Below, one piece after another: positions 32,767-45,944 of a DNA stretch of 64,000 nucleotides. The stretch spans positions 62,237,968-62,301,967 of the forward strand of contig CM055273.1 of the NCBI GenBank assembly GCA_029237695.1, given 5' to 3'. Position 1 is the first letter of the stretch, and the number at the start of each line of letters is the position of its first letter. The notes under the pieces were generated by a model. That model did no database searches. It saw only the letters and a program-made list of their open reading frames with translations, and was not told where the DNA came from. A program made the translations under genes and the position numbers. This DNA comes from Conchocele bisecta. Its lineage: Eukaryota; Mollusca; Bivalvia; Lucinida; Thyasiridae.

Positions 32767-35557
32767 ACTAGATGGCCGCGGCCTGCATGTCGCGCCTTGT
32801 GGCGAGGCATGGACACTCAAAAAAAAGATATAGTATAACGAAAAACTTAACCAAAAAACTTAACCAAAAACTTTAACCAAAAAACTTAACCAAAAAACTT
32901 AACCAAAAACTTTAACCAAAAACTTCAAAGTAATTTGACCTTGAAATTGGGCACAGGGGCCGCACGGAGGGGGGGGGGGTAGAATGAAAATATAGATGAT
33001 GATAAACATCCATGTGAAGTTTCAAGGTAATGGGCAAAGCAGTTGCAGAGATATAGTATAACGAAAAACTTTAACCAAAAAACTTAACCAAAAAACTTAA
33101 CCAAAAAACTTAACCAAAAACTTTAACCAAAGAACTCAACCAAAAACTTTAACCAAACAACTTAACCAAAAACTTTAACCGGACACACGTACGCCAAAGT
33201 GCCGACTATATCGCGCTTTCCGCAAGCGGGCGCGACAAAAACTTAACCAAAAACTTTAACCAAAAAACTTAACCAAAAACTTCAAAGTAATTTGACCTTG
33301 ACATTGGGCACAAGGGCCGCACGGGAGGGGGTAGAATGAAAATATAGATGATGATAAACACCCATGTGAAGTTTCAAGGTAATGGGCAAAGCAGTTGCAG
33401 AGATATAGAATAACGAAAAACTTTAACCAAAAAACTTAACCAAGAACTTTAACCAAAAAACTTAACCAAAAACTTCAAAGTAATTTGACCTTGACATTGG
33501 GCACAGGGGCCGCACGGGAGGGGGGTAGAATGAAAATATAGATGATGATAAACACCCATGTGAAGTTTCAAGGTAATGGGCAAAGCAGTTGCAGAGATAT
33601 AGTATAACAAACAAATTTAACCAAAAAACTTAACCAAAAACTTTAACCACAAAACTTAACCAAAAACTTTAACCAAAGAACTTAACCAAAAACTTCAAAG
33701 TAATTTGATCTTGACATTGGGCACAGGGGCCGCACGGGAGGGGGTAGAATGAAAATATAGATGATGATAAACACCCATGTGAAGTTTCAAGGTAATGGGC
33801 AAAGCAGTTGCAGAGATATAGTATAACACAAAACTTTAACCAAAAAACTTAACCAAAAACTTTAACCAAACAAGAGGCCCAAATGGGCCTGTATCGCTCA
33901 CCTAAAAGCCTCCATAGTGGTCATCTTGATTTCACAAAGACTCTTCACTTACAACTTCAAATGTTCCACAGAATTTGTTGGTACCTTCTGATCTAACATA
34001 TATTGCGAATGTGCATGTGATTTACTGCTATACCTTCGATTTGATATATAAAATTACCATATTCGGTCAAAAATAAAATTTGACCCCTATTTGACCCCTC
34101 GGGCCACGCCCATTTTTGACCCAGGGGCCATCATATGAACAAATCTGAAACAGCGGTAACTATCAATCATTCTTACCAAGTTTCGTCGATATCGGCCTGG
34201 AGGTTTGTGAGAAGAAGATTTTTTGACAATTTGACCTACTTCTCAACGGCGGCCATCTTGGATTTGGTGATGACCTCCATTTTAACAAAAATGAACAGGC
34301 TTCACCCACAGACCATCGCAGTTAAGTTTGGCCAATATCGGCCAAGCAGTTCACAAGAAAAAGACGTTTGAAATCTTTAGTAAAATAATGACCTTTTGAA
34401 CTATCAGTGGCCATCTTGGATGACGTAATCATCTGATTTAGACGAAAAATTCTCCAGAGTGATCGTCTTGTCAATACCTTCGATTTGATATATTATATGA
34501 CTATATTCGGTTAAAAATAAAATTTACCCCTATTTGACCCCTCGGGCGACGCCCATTTTTGACCCAGGGGCCACCATATGAACAAATCTGAAACAGCGCT
34601 AACTATCGATCATTCATACCCAGTATCGTCGAAATCCGGCCTGGCGGTTCGTGAGAAGAAGATTTTTTAAGAATTTGACCTACTTCTCAACGGCGGCCAT
34701 CTTGGATTTGGTGATGACCTCCATTTTAACAAAAATGAACAGGCTTCAACCACAGACCATTACAGTTAAGTTTGGCCAATATCGGCCAAGCAGTTTACAA
34801 GAAAAAGACGTTTGAAATCTTTAGTAAAAGAATGACCATTTGAACTATCAGTGGCCATCTTGGATGACGTAATCATATGATTTAGACAAAAAATGTTCCA
34901 GAGTGATTGTCTCGTCAATACCTTCGATTTGATATATTACATGACTATATTCGGTTAAAAATACAATTTAACCCCTATTTGACCCCTCGGGCGACGCCCA
35001 TTTTTGACCCACGGGCCACCATGTGAACAAATCTGAAACAGCGCTAACATCGATCTATCATACCAAGTATCGTCGAAATCGGCCTGGCGGTTCGTGAGAA
35101 AAAGATTTTTTAAGAATTTGACCTACTTTTCCATGGCGGCCATCTTGGATTGTCGATGACCTCCATTTTAACAAATCTGAAATGGCATCACCCATATATC
35201 ATCCCTGTGAAGTTTAACCAATATCGGCTCAGCAGTTCGGGAGAAGAAGATGATTGAAAATGTTCACGGACGGACGGATGACGGACGACGGACACTTTGC
35301 CATAACAATAGCTCAAATGAGCTTTGCTCAGGTGAGCTAAAAACTTAACCAAAAACTTCAAAGTAATTTGACCTTGACATTGGGCACAGGGGCCACACGG
35401 GAGGCGGGTAGAATGAAAATATAGATGATGATAAACACCCATGTGAAGTTTCAAGGTAATGGGCAAAGTAGTAAAACTTTAACCGGACACACGTACGTAC
35501 GTACGTACGCCAAAGTGCCGACTATATCGCGCTTTCCGCAAGCGGGCGTGACAAAAA
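32767..35557 (+). mobile_element. Helentron-like element (TGTCGCGCC family) with two 3' ends and a nested insertion
   Basis: The 5' end at 32767 has ACTAGATGGCCGCGGCCTGC (dyad GGCCGCGGCC) then TGTCGCGCC. The body consists of blocks of TTAACCAAAAAC repeats alternating with a unique unit (TTTGACCTTGACATTGGGCA). A full 3' end (GCCGACTATATCGCGC...GCGGGCGCGACAAAA) occurs at 33181-33238, and a second at 35475-35557. Between them core sequence continues and a separate element (33869-35338) is inserted. Confidence 0.78.
33869..35338 (+). mobile_element. Helentron-like element with AGGCCCAAATGGGCCT end, nested
   Basis: 5' CAAGAGGCCCAAATGGGCCT (7-bp stem) then GCTCACCTAA; 3' a GGACGGACGGATGACGGACG tract, then AGCTCAAATGAGC and GCTCAGGTGAGCTAAAA. 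The interior holds three diverged direct repeats of about 445 bases (marked by TTCGATTTGATAT at about 34034, 34482 and 34923). Each includes CGGCGGCCATCTTGGAT. The host repeat TTAACCAAAAAC continues on both sides. Confidence 0.85.
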
Positions 35558-35870
35558 CCATCGTTGACCATGGTTACTAACCATGGTTAACCATGCTTTA
35601 AATGAAGCACACCCGCGAATAAAAAATGACCATGGTCAGTGACCATGAACAATGGTTTTGGTGATATTCAACAGTTTTTACCATGTTTGACCATGGTCAA
35701 CCAGATCAACCATGGTCAACCATGGTTGACCATGGTCAACCATGATTGACCATGGTCAACCAATGACCATGGCCAGTGACCATGGTTAACATTTTTTTTG
35801 TGATATACAGTACTTAGTGATATACCAGTTTTCACCATGGTTCACCTTGCTTACTGTACATTGACCAAGA
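35555..35870 (+). repeat. CCATGGT/GGTTAACC satellite, first block
   Basis: Repeated GACCATGGTCAACCATGG units, self-complementary in both strands, diverging toward 35870. Confidence 0.85.
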
Positions 35871-36158
35871 TCATCAATGATTTTGGTGATGTACAACTAT
35901 GGCCCATTTTTAACCCGGATTGCTGACTTATCAACTGTGCCTTCTAACCAATATACAATGATTATAAGTTAAATTAATACCGGGTATGGAAGGCCATCAA
36001 ACCAATTCCCACCCTTAAATATAAGCACAACAATTATAAGTTAATGATTACCGGCATATCAAGTGACAATGGTCAACCAACAACAATGCACATTTTTTAC
36101 TTTTTACATTTTTACATGATCCAGATTTAAAGGGGTGTATAGGCGTTTAATGGGGAAA

Positions 36159-36757
<599 letters not shown>

Positions 36758-36779
36758 ACACGTAGGATTATTCACACAC

Positions 36780-37914
36780 CTATGTGTCGGAACAATGCTC
36801 TCGCAGTCTTTGGCTGCAGAGATCGAGGCGAAAAATCAGCGCCTGAATTACAGACATACAACAACAACAACAACTAGAAGTTAAGATGTCACATGGTTTA
36901 AATTATTTACGATTTAAACGTGAATTACTTCAATATGTAAGTCAACAATCTAACCACAGTACAATATTTCACAAGCAATGAAGTAGAAACTGGTAGAATG
37001 GATTAAGACTAGTCTATATGTATCATTTAAATATATAAGAAAATTTTGAGTTCCAAATTATGAAAGAACTAACCAATAACCGACTGGATCCAGTAACCAA
37101 CAAAATTAAGGGGTCTGATCATTATAATTTAATGGGATTGTCATGGCTGCCCATTAATTTTTTGCATATTTGTGGCCATTAAAGTGTACATGATTAAGAG
37201 GTTTTTAATGGCATTTTAACAAAATAATTGAATGGCCAATTAATTTGGACCATTTTTCTCGTGTTGTGTCACATATTTGAAAATATCGCACAGCTGCATG
37301 GCCACAAAAAAAACCACAGATGGGTAGAGTAGAAAAATGCCACAGCTCACAAGTTTGTATCCACTATTCTTACACAGTTATATTGGGGTTGAAGATCCTA
37401 TAAATACATGTATGTTAAATATTGTCAAAAAATTAACTTTAGTTTATTATATGCAAAAGTTATGCAGATCCATTACTAAACAAAACAGTTACAGCCAATA
37501 TTTACGCTGACAATTTTTGGTGTGGCATTTTTAAGATGTATTATTATAAGAAAGAGTCAAGTTTGTAAATGTCACACTCATTAGCGATTATTTAACTCTA
37601 CCCAGGTATGCTTTTTTTGTCTTACTTTAAAATGCTATGTCCTAAAATGTTGGGCATCCTACATTATACATACAAATGTATTATCATTGTCAATAACAAT
37701 TTGGAAAACCTTTTCAGATATCATTGATATTTCCACTACTACTGTCGTATCACTAGATTTCACCTTAATGACATACAAACACCGTTCATTCACGCATACA
37801 CCATTTTTGTTGAAATTATTATAATTTTTGGTAGTGGTGAACACTAATATCGGGTCTGGTTCCATAATCACGAATGTGCGACATTGTGTATACATACACA
37901 TGCATACCATGATT
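36780..37914. other. Intronic stretch, no recognised repeat or gene
   Basis: AT-rich sequence without a conserved protein frame or a copy of any family listed here. It is the longest such stretch in the large intron. Confidence 0.6.
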
Positions 37915-38660
37915 TTTGTCGTCCCTCATGACCATGTTTTATACCAATGATACATGACCATGGTGAGAAATGGTTACATACCATGGTTGCTCTTGACCTT
38001 GGTCAACCACAGTCGATGACCATGGTTGACCATGGTCAACCACAGTCGATGACCATAGTTAACCTTCGTTGACTGACCATGGTCAACCATGGTTGGCGAT
38101 GGTTAACCATGAATTTTTCTAGGATCTCCCCAATGACCAATTTACGAAAATGTCAAATTTTGACCATGGTTGACCACAGTCCTATGGCCATTGGTTAACC
38201 ATGGTCAACCACAGTCGATGACCATGGTTAACCATCGTTGACTGACCATGGTCAACCATGGTTGGCGATGGTTAACCATGGATTTTTCTAGGATCTCCCC
38301 AATGACCAATTGACGAAAATGTCAAATTTTGACCATGGTTGACCACGGTCATATGGCCATTGGTTAACCATGGTCAACCACAGTCGATGACCATGGTCAA
38401 CCATGGTTATACCATGGTCAACCATGGTTATAAGTGACCATGGTCAACCATGGTTATAAGTGACCATGGTCAGTCAACCATGGTTGGCGATGGTTAACCA
38501 TGGATTTTTATAGGATCTCCCCAATGACCAATTGACGAAAATGTCAAATTTTGACCATGGTTGACCATGGTTGACCATGGTGACCATGGTACTATGACCA
38601 TTGGTTAACCATGGTCAACCATGGTTAAACCATGGTCAACTATGGTACAATTCGCCTGGG
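37915..38660 (+). repeat. CCATGGT/GGTTAACC satellite, second block with ~175-base superunits
   Basis: The same GACCATGGTCAACCA motif plus a superunit containing GGATCTCCCCAATGACCAAT and GACGAAAATGTCAAATTTTG at about 38121, 38290 and 38513. The spacing is about 170-220 bases. Ordinary sequence lies between this and the first block. Confidence 0.85.
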
Positions 38661-38829
38661 ACTGCTCGCTATTCCATCAATGAAACACCCGTCGTGTATA
38701 CAATGTAGATTATTATTAAGCTACATGCGTGTACTATTTGATCAGGAGCTTAGCACAGGTCACATATCCAACAAGCCCCGTTTCTCTAGTCACAGCCACA
38801 TATAAATACCCTAATACAAGTTTTATTCA

Positions 38830-39110
38830 TTGAAAGAGCAGACCTTGGCTGACAGGTAACACCATCGGACTAGCGTGGCGACCTGGGTTCAGGGTTCAGT
38901 TCCACGGCGTCTGTATTTCTGAGATACTTTCTCCATCCTTTTGGATGGGGACTTTAAAAGGCGGTCCCGTGTATCAGATTTTAAGGAGAGTGGGTACGTT
39001 AAAGAAACGGAGGGGACTATTCTAATAAGATCTAGGCCCCCTGGGGCTGGTTTCCTCTGTATCCACCTCCTTCTTTTCTCCCCTTCTTGGAAGACGACAT
39101 GCAAGGTCAT
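38830..39110 (+). repeat. SINE-like repeat with tRNA-like head
   Basis: ACTAGCGTGGCGACCTGGG, then GGGTTCAGTTCCACGG, resembling pol III A and B boxes. The body has TTTTGGATGGGGACTTTAAA, GGTCCCGTGTATCAGATT and TACGTTAAAGAAACGGAGG, similar to widespread invertebrate SINE bodies. It ends AAGGTCATTTAGCCAGTGCC. Confidence 0.5.
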
Positions 39111-39242
39111 TTAGCCAGTGCCGTCGCTAAATTCAAGCATTTACATTTATTGATTGATTGTAAATGCTCTACATGGGCTGCAGGCCACTTGTATATTGAT
39201 GTTAAAATGTCATTGATTATGATCCCTCCAAAACAATTTACA

Positions 39243-40327
39243 ACTAGAAAAAGTCGATGGCGCGCCATCGCAATATACCCACTTTCCCCAAATGCTAAGT
39301 CCGAAAGGGGGAGGTAATCCATGATGGAGGGTCGGATAAAAAATCCGAATTCACTTTGCGCATCAGCACATCAAAACGAAGCTACGAACCAAATATCAGA
39401 CGCGTAGGTATTAAGGTGAATTTTTTTTCGACCTACGAGGAAAAATAGTGAAATTCTAAGTCCGAAAGGGGGAGATAATCCATGATGGAAGGTCCGATCA
39501 AAAATCGGAATTCACTTTGCACATCATAGCGAAGCTACATATCAAATATCAGAAATGTAGGTATTAAGGTGAGAAAGTTTTTCGACTTACAATGAAAAAT
39601 AGGGAAATTCTGAGTCCGAAAGGGGGAGATAATCCATGATGGAGGGTCGGATCAAAAATCCGAATTCACTATGCGCATCCGCACATCATAACGAAGCTAC
39701 ATACCAAATATCAGGCGCGTAGGTATGAAGATGAAAAAGTTTTTCGAGTTACAAGGAAAAATAGGGAAATTGTGAGTCCGAAAGGGGGAGATAATCCATG
39801 ATGGAGGGTCGGATCCAAAATCCGAATTCACTTTGCGCATCTGCACATGATAACGAAGCTACATACCAAATATCAGGCGCGTAGGTATGAAGGTGAAAAA
39901 GTTTTTCGAGTTACAAGGAAAAAATGGGAAATTGTGAGTCCGAAAGGGGGAGATAATCCATGATGGAGGGTCGGATAAAAATCCGAATTCACTTTGCGCA
40001 TCTGCACATGATAACGAAGCTACATACCAAATATCAGGCGCGTAGGTATGAAGGTGAAAAAGTTTTTCGAGTTACAAGGAAAAAATGGGAAATTGTGAGT
40101 CCGAAAGGGGGAGATAATCCATGATGGAGGGTCGGATCAAAAATCCGAATTCACTTTGCGCATCTGCACATGATAACGAAGCTACATACCAAATATCAGG
40201 CGCGTAGGTATGAAGGTGAAAAAGTTTTTCGAGTTACAAGAAACGTGACGGACGTACGGACGGACGGACGGACACCCGTGACGAAAACAATATACCCATT
40301 TTTTTTCCCTAAAAAAGTGGGTATAAT
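39243..40327 (+). mobile_element. Tandem-core Helentron-like element (ATACCCACTTT family)
   Basis: 5' ACTAGAAAAAGTCGATGGCG with perfect 16-base palindrome CGATGGCGCGCCATCG, then ATATACCCACTTTCC. The body is six tandem units starting AGTCCGAAAGGGGG at about 39298, 39458, 39613, 39775, 39935 and 40098 (period 155-163). A GACGGACGGACGGACG tract follows, then a stem-loop at 40291-40325 whose right arm AAAGTGGGTAT complements the 5' motif over 11 bases. Confidence 0.88.
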
Positions 40328-40422
40328 TATGATTCATTGCTATTGTTTACCATAGAGTTGTTGATGTATATGTGATATATATCCCTTGGCCCTATGTTAC
40401 GGAGGTAATGTAGAATTCTTTA

Positions 40423-40730
40423 ACAATTCTTTCCTACGAATTAACAATTCGTTCCCACAAAATAACAATTTGTTCCTACGAAATAACAATTTATTCCAAA
40501 TAAATAACAATTTGTTCCCTCAATTTAACAATTTGTTCCCTTGAATTAACAATTCCTTCCCACGATATAACAATTTGTTCCCACAAATTAACAATTTGTT
40601 CCCGTGGGAACAAAATGTTATTTAGTGGGAACAAATTGTTGAATTGAGGAAACAAATTGTTAATTTGTGGGAACGAATTGTTAAATTGAGGGAACAAATT
40701 GTTATTTTGTGGGAACGAATTAATAAAAAA
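40423..40730. repeat. AACAATTTGTTCCC minisatellite arranged as an inverted pair
   Basis: About ten units of 19-20 bases (AATTAACAATTTGTTCCC with ACAA/CGAA variants) run to about 40605. A CCCGTGGGAAC dyad follows, then about six units in the opposite orientation (GGGAACAAATTGTTA) to 40727. The whole block can fold on itself. Confidence 0.88.
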
Positions 40731-40855
40731 AAAATCCACGTCCCCTGCGGGCCTCCATAGCTATGTCATGGTACGGAGATGCAGATAGTAATATGTGACT
40801 GGTAATAAGGCATTTGCAGTCATTATCTAGCCCCGAATAAACTTTGACCACTCCT

Positions 40856-41099
40856 GGGGCCCGGTTTCACTAAACTTCCAACGACTAACATGTTCGTAAG
40901 TGCAAATTTAAGATTGTCTGTAAATTTCAATTTATGGATTTACATTTATTGAGCATAAGCTGCATATGCAGCCTATGCTCAATAAATGTAAATCCAATAA
41001 TTATTTACAAGAAAACAATGTTAATGTGAAATTTACAGACTATCATGATTTTGCACTTACAGACATTTTAGTGGCAAGAAGTTTAATGAAACGGGCCCC
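40856..41099. mobile_element. Family B MITE, full copy
   Basis: GGGGCCCGGTTTCACTAAAC to AATGAAACGGGCCCC with a full central dyad (AAGCTGCATATGCAGCCT). Confidence 0.85.
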
Positions 41100-41940
41100 T
41101 GCTGTCTATAGCTAATTAGGCTCTTGATCTGGTTCTAGACCACATTGGTCATATTGGTCAGAAACCCAAATTCTCAAGGAAACAGCCACAATTTTGGAGT
41201 AGAGTAGAGGACAAATTTATTTTCCTTGACCGATAAATCATCCAAACAATCTGTGTGTCAGTGATGTAATTTTCTGTATAACAAAGGCGGCATGTTTGTC
41301 TGTCTATTAGACGCAGATCAATACAAGATTTGGGTCCAAATTAACACATTTATCTACCATCTAGCCTTGTGTAGGTCCAGATAAGCGTTGTGTCTAAAGC
41401 GTACTATACCCCCTGATTTCAAAATCATTGCGTATTTCACGTTTACACATGGGTTATTGATTTTTTTTAAACATTCACTTAATTGAGCTGCAAAAAGCAA
41501 ACACTGTTTGCTTTTTGCAGCTCAACTAAGTGAAGTTTCAACTTTATGACAGTATTATCACTACTCAATTTGAAAATCAATGCGTATTTTCACATTGCTG
41601 TGCGTATTTTGTACTCCCTCTTTTGATAATCAATGTGTATTTAGCTGAAATAATTGCGTAAAATACGCCAATATGCACCTTATCTGGAGCTCTGGTTAGG
41701 ACTGTGACACTCCACTCAAGAGAGGCCGATTGGACAGATCTGTGATATGTGCGTTCATGGATGATTTCCGATACAAACATTCAGCCATATACACAAGTAA
41801 CTCAGCAGTTATGTAATGATGTACGTCAACTCTTTTGTTTGTCTGCCATTCCAGTCTTCTTTCTACGCCTCTGTTTTCTGATACACCATGCACCCTGTTT
41901 TCCTTTCTATCAATCAATTCTCTCTTTTCCCAGATAACAG

Positions 41941-42288
41941 GGGGCCGTTTCACTAAACTTCTTAAGACTAAAATGTTTGTATGTGCAAATTTAGGATCGT
42001 CTGTAAATATCAATTGATGGATTTACATGTATTGAGCATAGGCTGCATATATGCAGCCTATGCTCAATAAATGTAAATCCAATAATTGTTTACAAGAAAA
42101 CATTGTTAATGTGAAATTTACAGACTATCATAATTTTGCACTTACAAACATTTGAGTCAGCCTATGCTCAATAAATGTAAATCCAATAATTGTTTACAAT
42201 AAAACATTGTTAATGTGAAATTTACAGACTATCATAATTTTGCACTGACAAACATTTGAGTCATACAAAGTTTAGTGAAACGGCCCCC
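41941..42288. mobile_element. Family B MITE with an internal duplication of one arm
   Basis: Right-arm sequence from CAGCCTATGCTCAATAAATG to CATTTGAGTC occurs twice in tandem (about 42054-42157 and 42158-42262), making this copy about 100 bases longer than the family norm. Confidence 0.85.
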
Positions 42289-42299
42289 AGTTCTACTTG

Positions 42300-42687
42300 A
42301 ATCCATACTCGGTCCTATAATTTATCAGGTAACGAGCTTTGAAGTGGTCTCATACATTGTGAATGATAACAAATTGTCATATCCTGCATCAGCTAGATAT
42401 GTAAAAATACTTTCATTAATATTTTGATGATATTTTGTTTTTATTTCGTTGGACAAACGACTTTACATGACATTTTATCGAATGACGTCAGTGAAGTGAC
42501 TAAAAAAATCTGCATTCTTTTTCAAAGAATATTACCGTAAATTAATTACCCATACAATAACAGAAAACGTTACCTGATAAATATAATAGCAAGCTACATG
42601 TAGTTTCTTTTGATCGTTCTCGGTGAGCCTTGGAATTCTTACATATGTTTCCTAGGTCTCACGGGACAGTGCGGAGCTAGCGATAAA
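42300..42687. other. Intronic stretch, nothing recognised
   Basis: No conserved protein, no fold-back. Contains GACGTCAGTGAAGTGAC and AT-rich sequence only. Confidence 0.5.
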
Positions 42688-42904
42688 AAGGCAGGGATTC
42701 CGCTGGCGATCGCCACTTTCGCAATTGGCGATAAAAATAAATTGGTGATAAAAAATTACAATTTTCGAAAAAAAAGAAAAAAATCTTCTTTTTTTTTTCT
42801 CGAAAATTGTAATTTTTTATCGCCAATTGTTTATTTTTATCCTATTGGTTATTCCTTTTTTTTGAAGTGGCATTTTTTTTATTTTCCCCAGCGGAATCCC
42901 TGAA
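42688..42904. mobile_element. Fold-back MITE with AGGGATTCCGCTGG ends
   Basis: Terminal inverted repeats AGGGATTCCGCTGG and CCAGCGGAATCCCT at 42693-42706 and 42889-42902. The inner arms are AAAAAATTACAATTTTCG and complement around an A-rich/T-rich loop. Only one copy is in this window. Confidence 0.82.
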
Positions 42905-43497
42905 AAGGGGGTTGGATGATTGTCTATATCATTTAGGAACGACAATGCAAAGTACACCAGTGTGTGTAGAAAAATAGGAATATGAATATTTCTTGACTTA
43001 GTAAGACTTTTACTAGGTGTATTTTGGTGTAAGTTGACTGACTAGGTGTACGGTATTTTTCGGGCATTTGTAGCGAAAAATTGAGGTGGTTATGACTCCA
43101 CTTTGGAATCATTTTCAGGAAATGTGGTATTACAAGTGATAGAACAAGTCATAACAAAGCTTCTGTGCCTCTTATTTTCATGAAAACAATTCAAACAAAT
43201 TGAGTCATGTTGAAATTTCTGGCCAAAAATAGGTGGGTGCATGGGGTAGCTTGGTAAAATATTAAATATACACATCTGATAACGTTACTGCATTTTTATT
43301 GTGGCGCACAATTTGTACTTCATTTGCGAGTATTTTTCAATATTTGTTGCAAGAGCCTCCTCCTTAAATCATTGCGAGAGGCGGTGATTTTTATAAGTCA
43401 CCTGCCACTATCAGAAAAACGTTAAATTTTGCCTATTTTCAACCGTCCCGTGATACCCTAGCCTGGCCTGGTAAACTTGATATCAAAAGATACTATC

Positions 43498-43665
43498 CTG
43501 GTAGGGGTCGACACTCGCAGTGTTCCGGGATCCGAGATCCCTGTTTTGCAGGAGGAATCCCTGAACATTCAAGAAAATCACATCCAAAATAATGTAAAAA
43601 TAGGGACGTCAATACTGCTGAATCCCTGGCCCAATAGTGAGTGTCAAACCCTGCCTGGTATTCAC
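43498..43665 (+). repeat. Dispersed repeat (GTCGACACTCGCAG)
   Basis: Shares GTCGACACTCGCAG, ATCCCTGTTTTGCAGGAGGA, ATAATGTAAAAATAGGGA and AATCCCTGGCCCAATAGTGA with 61628-61800, which lies inside the DIRS element. Confidence 0.75.
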
Positions 43666-43920
43666 TATTTCATTTAGTCAATCACCCTACCTATACATCT
43701 ACCTTTCCAACACTAGAAACACCATTCCTAATATTTTCAAACGGTGTAGATCATGATGAGCCGGCTCATAACGAGCCGTCTCATCAAAATCTGCACCATT
43801 GGTGGATATTCTTACAAAATGACTGAATAATGTAAAACCCTCAAATCCTGCACCATTTGCGGATATTCTTTATTTTTTATAAAATGACCCCATTTTCTGC
43901 TTAATGTAACAGCCTCAAAC

Positions 43921-44165
43921 TTAACTCTTTGCATGCTAGCGGCGAAAATATCCGCCAAACAAATTAGGAGTATATGTTTTATTTCTCACTGTAAATATGT
44001 CTTGAAATTTCATTAGAATTGTGTCCCTCCGGACACAATTCTAATGAAATTCCAAGATATATTCATGACATTTATAAGGAGAAATAAAAGAAAATATAAT
44101 GAATTGTCATCTGCTATTTTTGAACTATTTATAGCCCTCAAATTTCCCAGCATGCAAAGAGTTAA
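43921..44165. mobile_element. TTAA-flanked fold-back, family C, copy 3
   Basis: TTAACTCTTTGCATGCTAGC to CAGCATGCAAAGAGTTAA, nearly identical to the copy at 30597. Confidence 0.88.
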
Positions 44166-44203
44166 CATGAACTAGTCATGTCTGTTACTTCAGTGTGAAC
44201 GTG

Positions 44204-44404
44204 TTAACCCTTACACCGCTATCTTAATTTTTTGTCGTCTGCTGTTTATTCTCTATTTTACAACATGCATTGACAGCACTTCAGAATCATTTCCATTGGA
44301 AATGATTCTGAAGTGCTGTCAAAACATGTTTTTATTGAGAAATAATGCAAGATATAAAAGCAACGGCGGACGACAATTGTTGTGTGTAGCGGTCTTAGAC
44401 TTAA
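44204..44404. mobile_element. TTAA-flanked fold-back, family E (CCCTTA ends)
   Basis: TTAACCCTTACACCGCTATC to TAGCGGTCTTAGACTTAA. The centre AATCATTTCC-ATT-GGAAATGATT is a perfect dyad. TTAA plus CCCTT ends are typical of piggyBac-type MITEs. Other copies are 10390-10602, 15190-15386, 19476-19876, 49444-49690 and, diverged, 51506-51690. Confidence 0.85.
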
Positions 44405-44885
44405 ACTTGCACCCACAGGCATCCGTTCAGCATGATAGCACTAAGCAAATCACTGATCCAGACCGAGATTGAAACTGGAACCAAATCCGAACCACCATCA
44501 GACAAGATCAAGTTGATTTAATAGTCACTGGAGAAATGGGAATTATTGCATTTGTCGCCAGGCTAGCTCATGATCTATGATGACATTTGTGGCCCCTCTT
44601 GCTCCGGATATGTGACTGGATCAATGTGGCTTATGACATTTGTGTCCAGTCAAGCGCAGGATATGTGACTAGAGAAATGGGGCTTATGACATTTGTGGCT
44701 AGCCTCGCTCCTGTTCTGTGCCTAGAGAGACATATGAGACTTGTGGCATTTGTGTCTACCGTATTCTGCCGTGCATAGGTCGCAAGTGTGTATAAGACAC
44801 ACTCCTATTTTCAGTCCAAAATCTGGGTAAAATGTCTACATGGAATATAAGATGCACCCAATTTTCCTAACAAAATGAAAAAAAA

Positions 44886-45500
44886 TCATAACTAGAAATA
44901 TGGCCTGTTAGCACACGAATGCCCCCGCTGGCAGCCAAAGAAAACGAGGCATATTTGATTATAAGCCATTTACCCGAGCGTTAAGGTTTCAAACACACCA
45001 AGTCTGTGACCTTGACCCTGGGTTTAGCGGGGGTGGGACAAATGTGGATTTGTCACAGGGTGGTACAGGACCATTGGAGCAATGCGTGTGTGAAATGTTA
45101 AGCAGATCCGAGGAAGGAAACAGAAATTATAAGCCATTTATGCGAACGTTAAGGTTCCAAACGCACCAAGTCTGTGACCTTGACCCTGGGCTTTGCGGGG
45201 GCGGGACAAATGTGGATTTGTCACAGGGCGGTAGAGGAGCATTGGAGCAATGCATGTGTGAAATGTGAAGCAGATCCGAGGAAGTAAACAGAAATTATAA
45301 GCCATTTAACCGAGCGTTAAGGTTTCAAACGCACCAAGTCTGTGACCTTGACCCTGGGCTTAGCGGGGGCGGGACAAATGTGGATTTGTCACAGGGCAGT
45401 AGAGGACCATTGGAGCAATACGTGTGTGAAATGTGAAGCAGATCCGAGCAAGGAAACAGAAATTATAAGCCATTTACCCAAGCGTTAAGGTTTCGGGAGT
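44886..45500 (+). mobile_element. Tandem-core element (GATGCCCC family), 3' truncated
   Basis: 5' ACTAGAAATATGGCCTGTTA then CGAATGCCCCCGC, followed by three core units of about 168 bases with GTGACCTTGACCCTGGG (about 45007, 45175 and 45343). It stops in the middle of a fourth unit at about 45495, followed by GTCTCAATTGA triplicates. Confidence 0.7.
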
Positions 45501-45944
45501 CTCAATTGAGTCTCAATTGAGTCTCAAGTGCCATCACCTACTCAGAATATGACTCAATTATCGTGACACTCCTGGTTCTCATTAAGAAAACAAAAGTGAC
45601 CACTTAACAGGAGAAGTGGCTTGTGCCACCAATTGAGTAATTGATGTAATTGACATTTCGCAAGACTAAGATTGAAGATGCCAATTAAGCATTTCCCACC
45701 TTGTAAGCACAGTTCAGCTTGTAAATCAACGTGCATTCCCAAGGATAAATAAAATCTATAGACCTAACTCAGAAATTCAGTCAATTAAGTGTTCCCGATA
45801 CAAGGCCGTAACGACTATGGGGTGAACTTGTTAGGGTGCAAATATGGCATTTTTACAAAATAGGCCAACTCTGTAAATTTGGTACACTGGATTAGATCTT
45901 GGTATAAACGGTAATTCGCCTTCGGCAGAGAAAATGTTGACCGA

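Noticed and set aside
39298..40250. Regularly spaced repeats suggesting a CRISPR array
   Set aside because: The whole 160-base unit is repeated, with no unique spacers, in an animal genome; it is a tandem core.
40491..40739. 82-codon frame with N/F/P and Q/I/V repeats
   Set aside because: It is a translation of the AACAATTTGTTCCC minisatellite.
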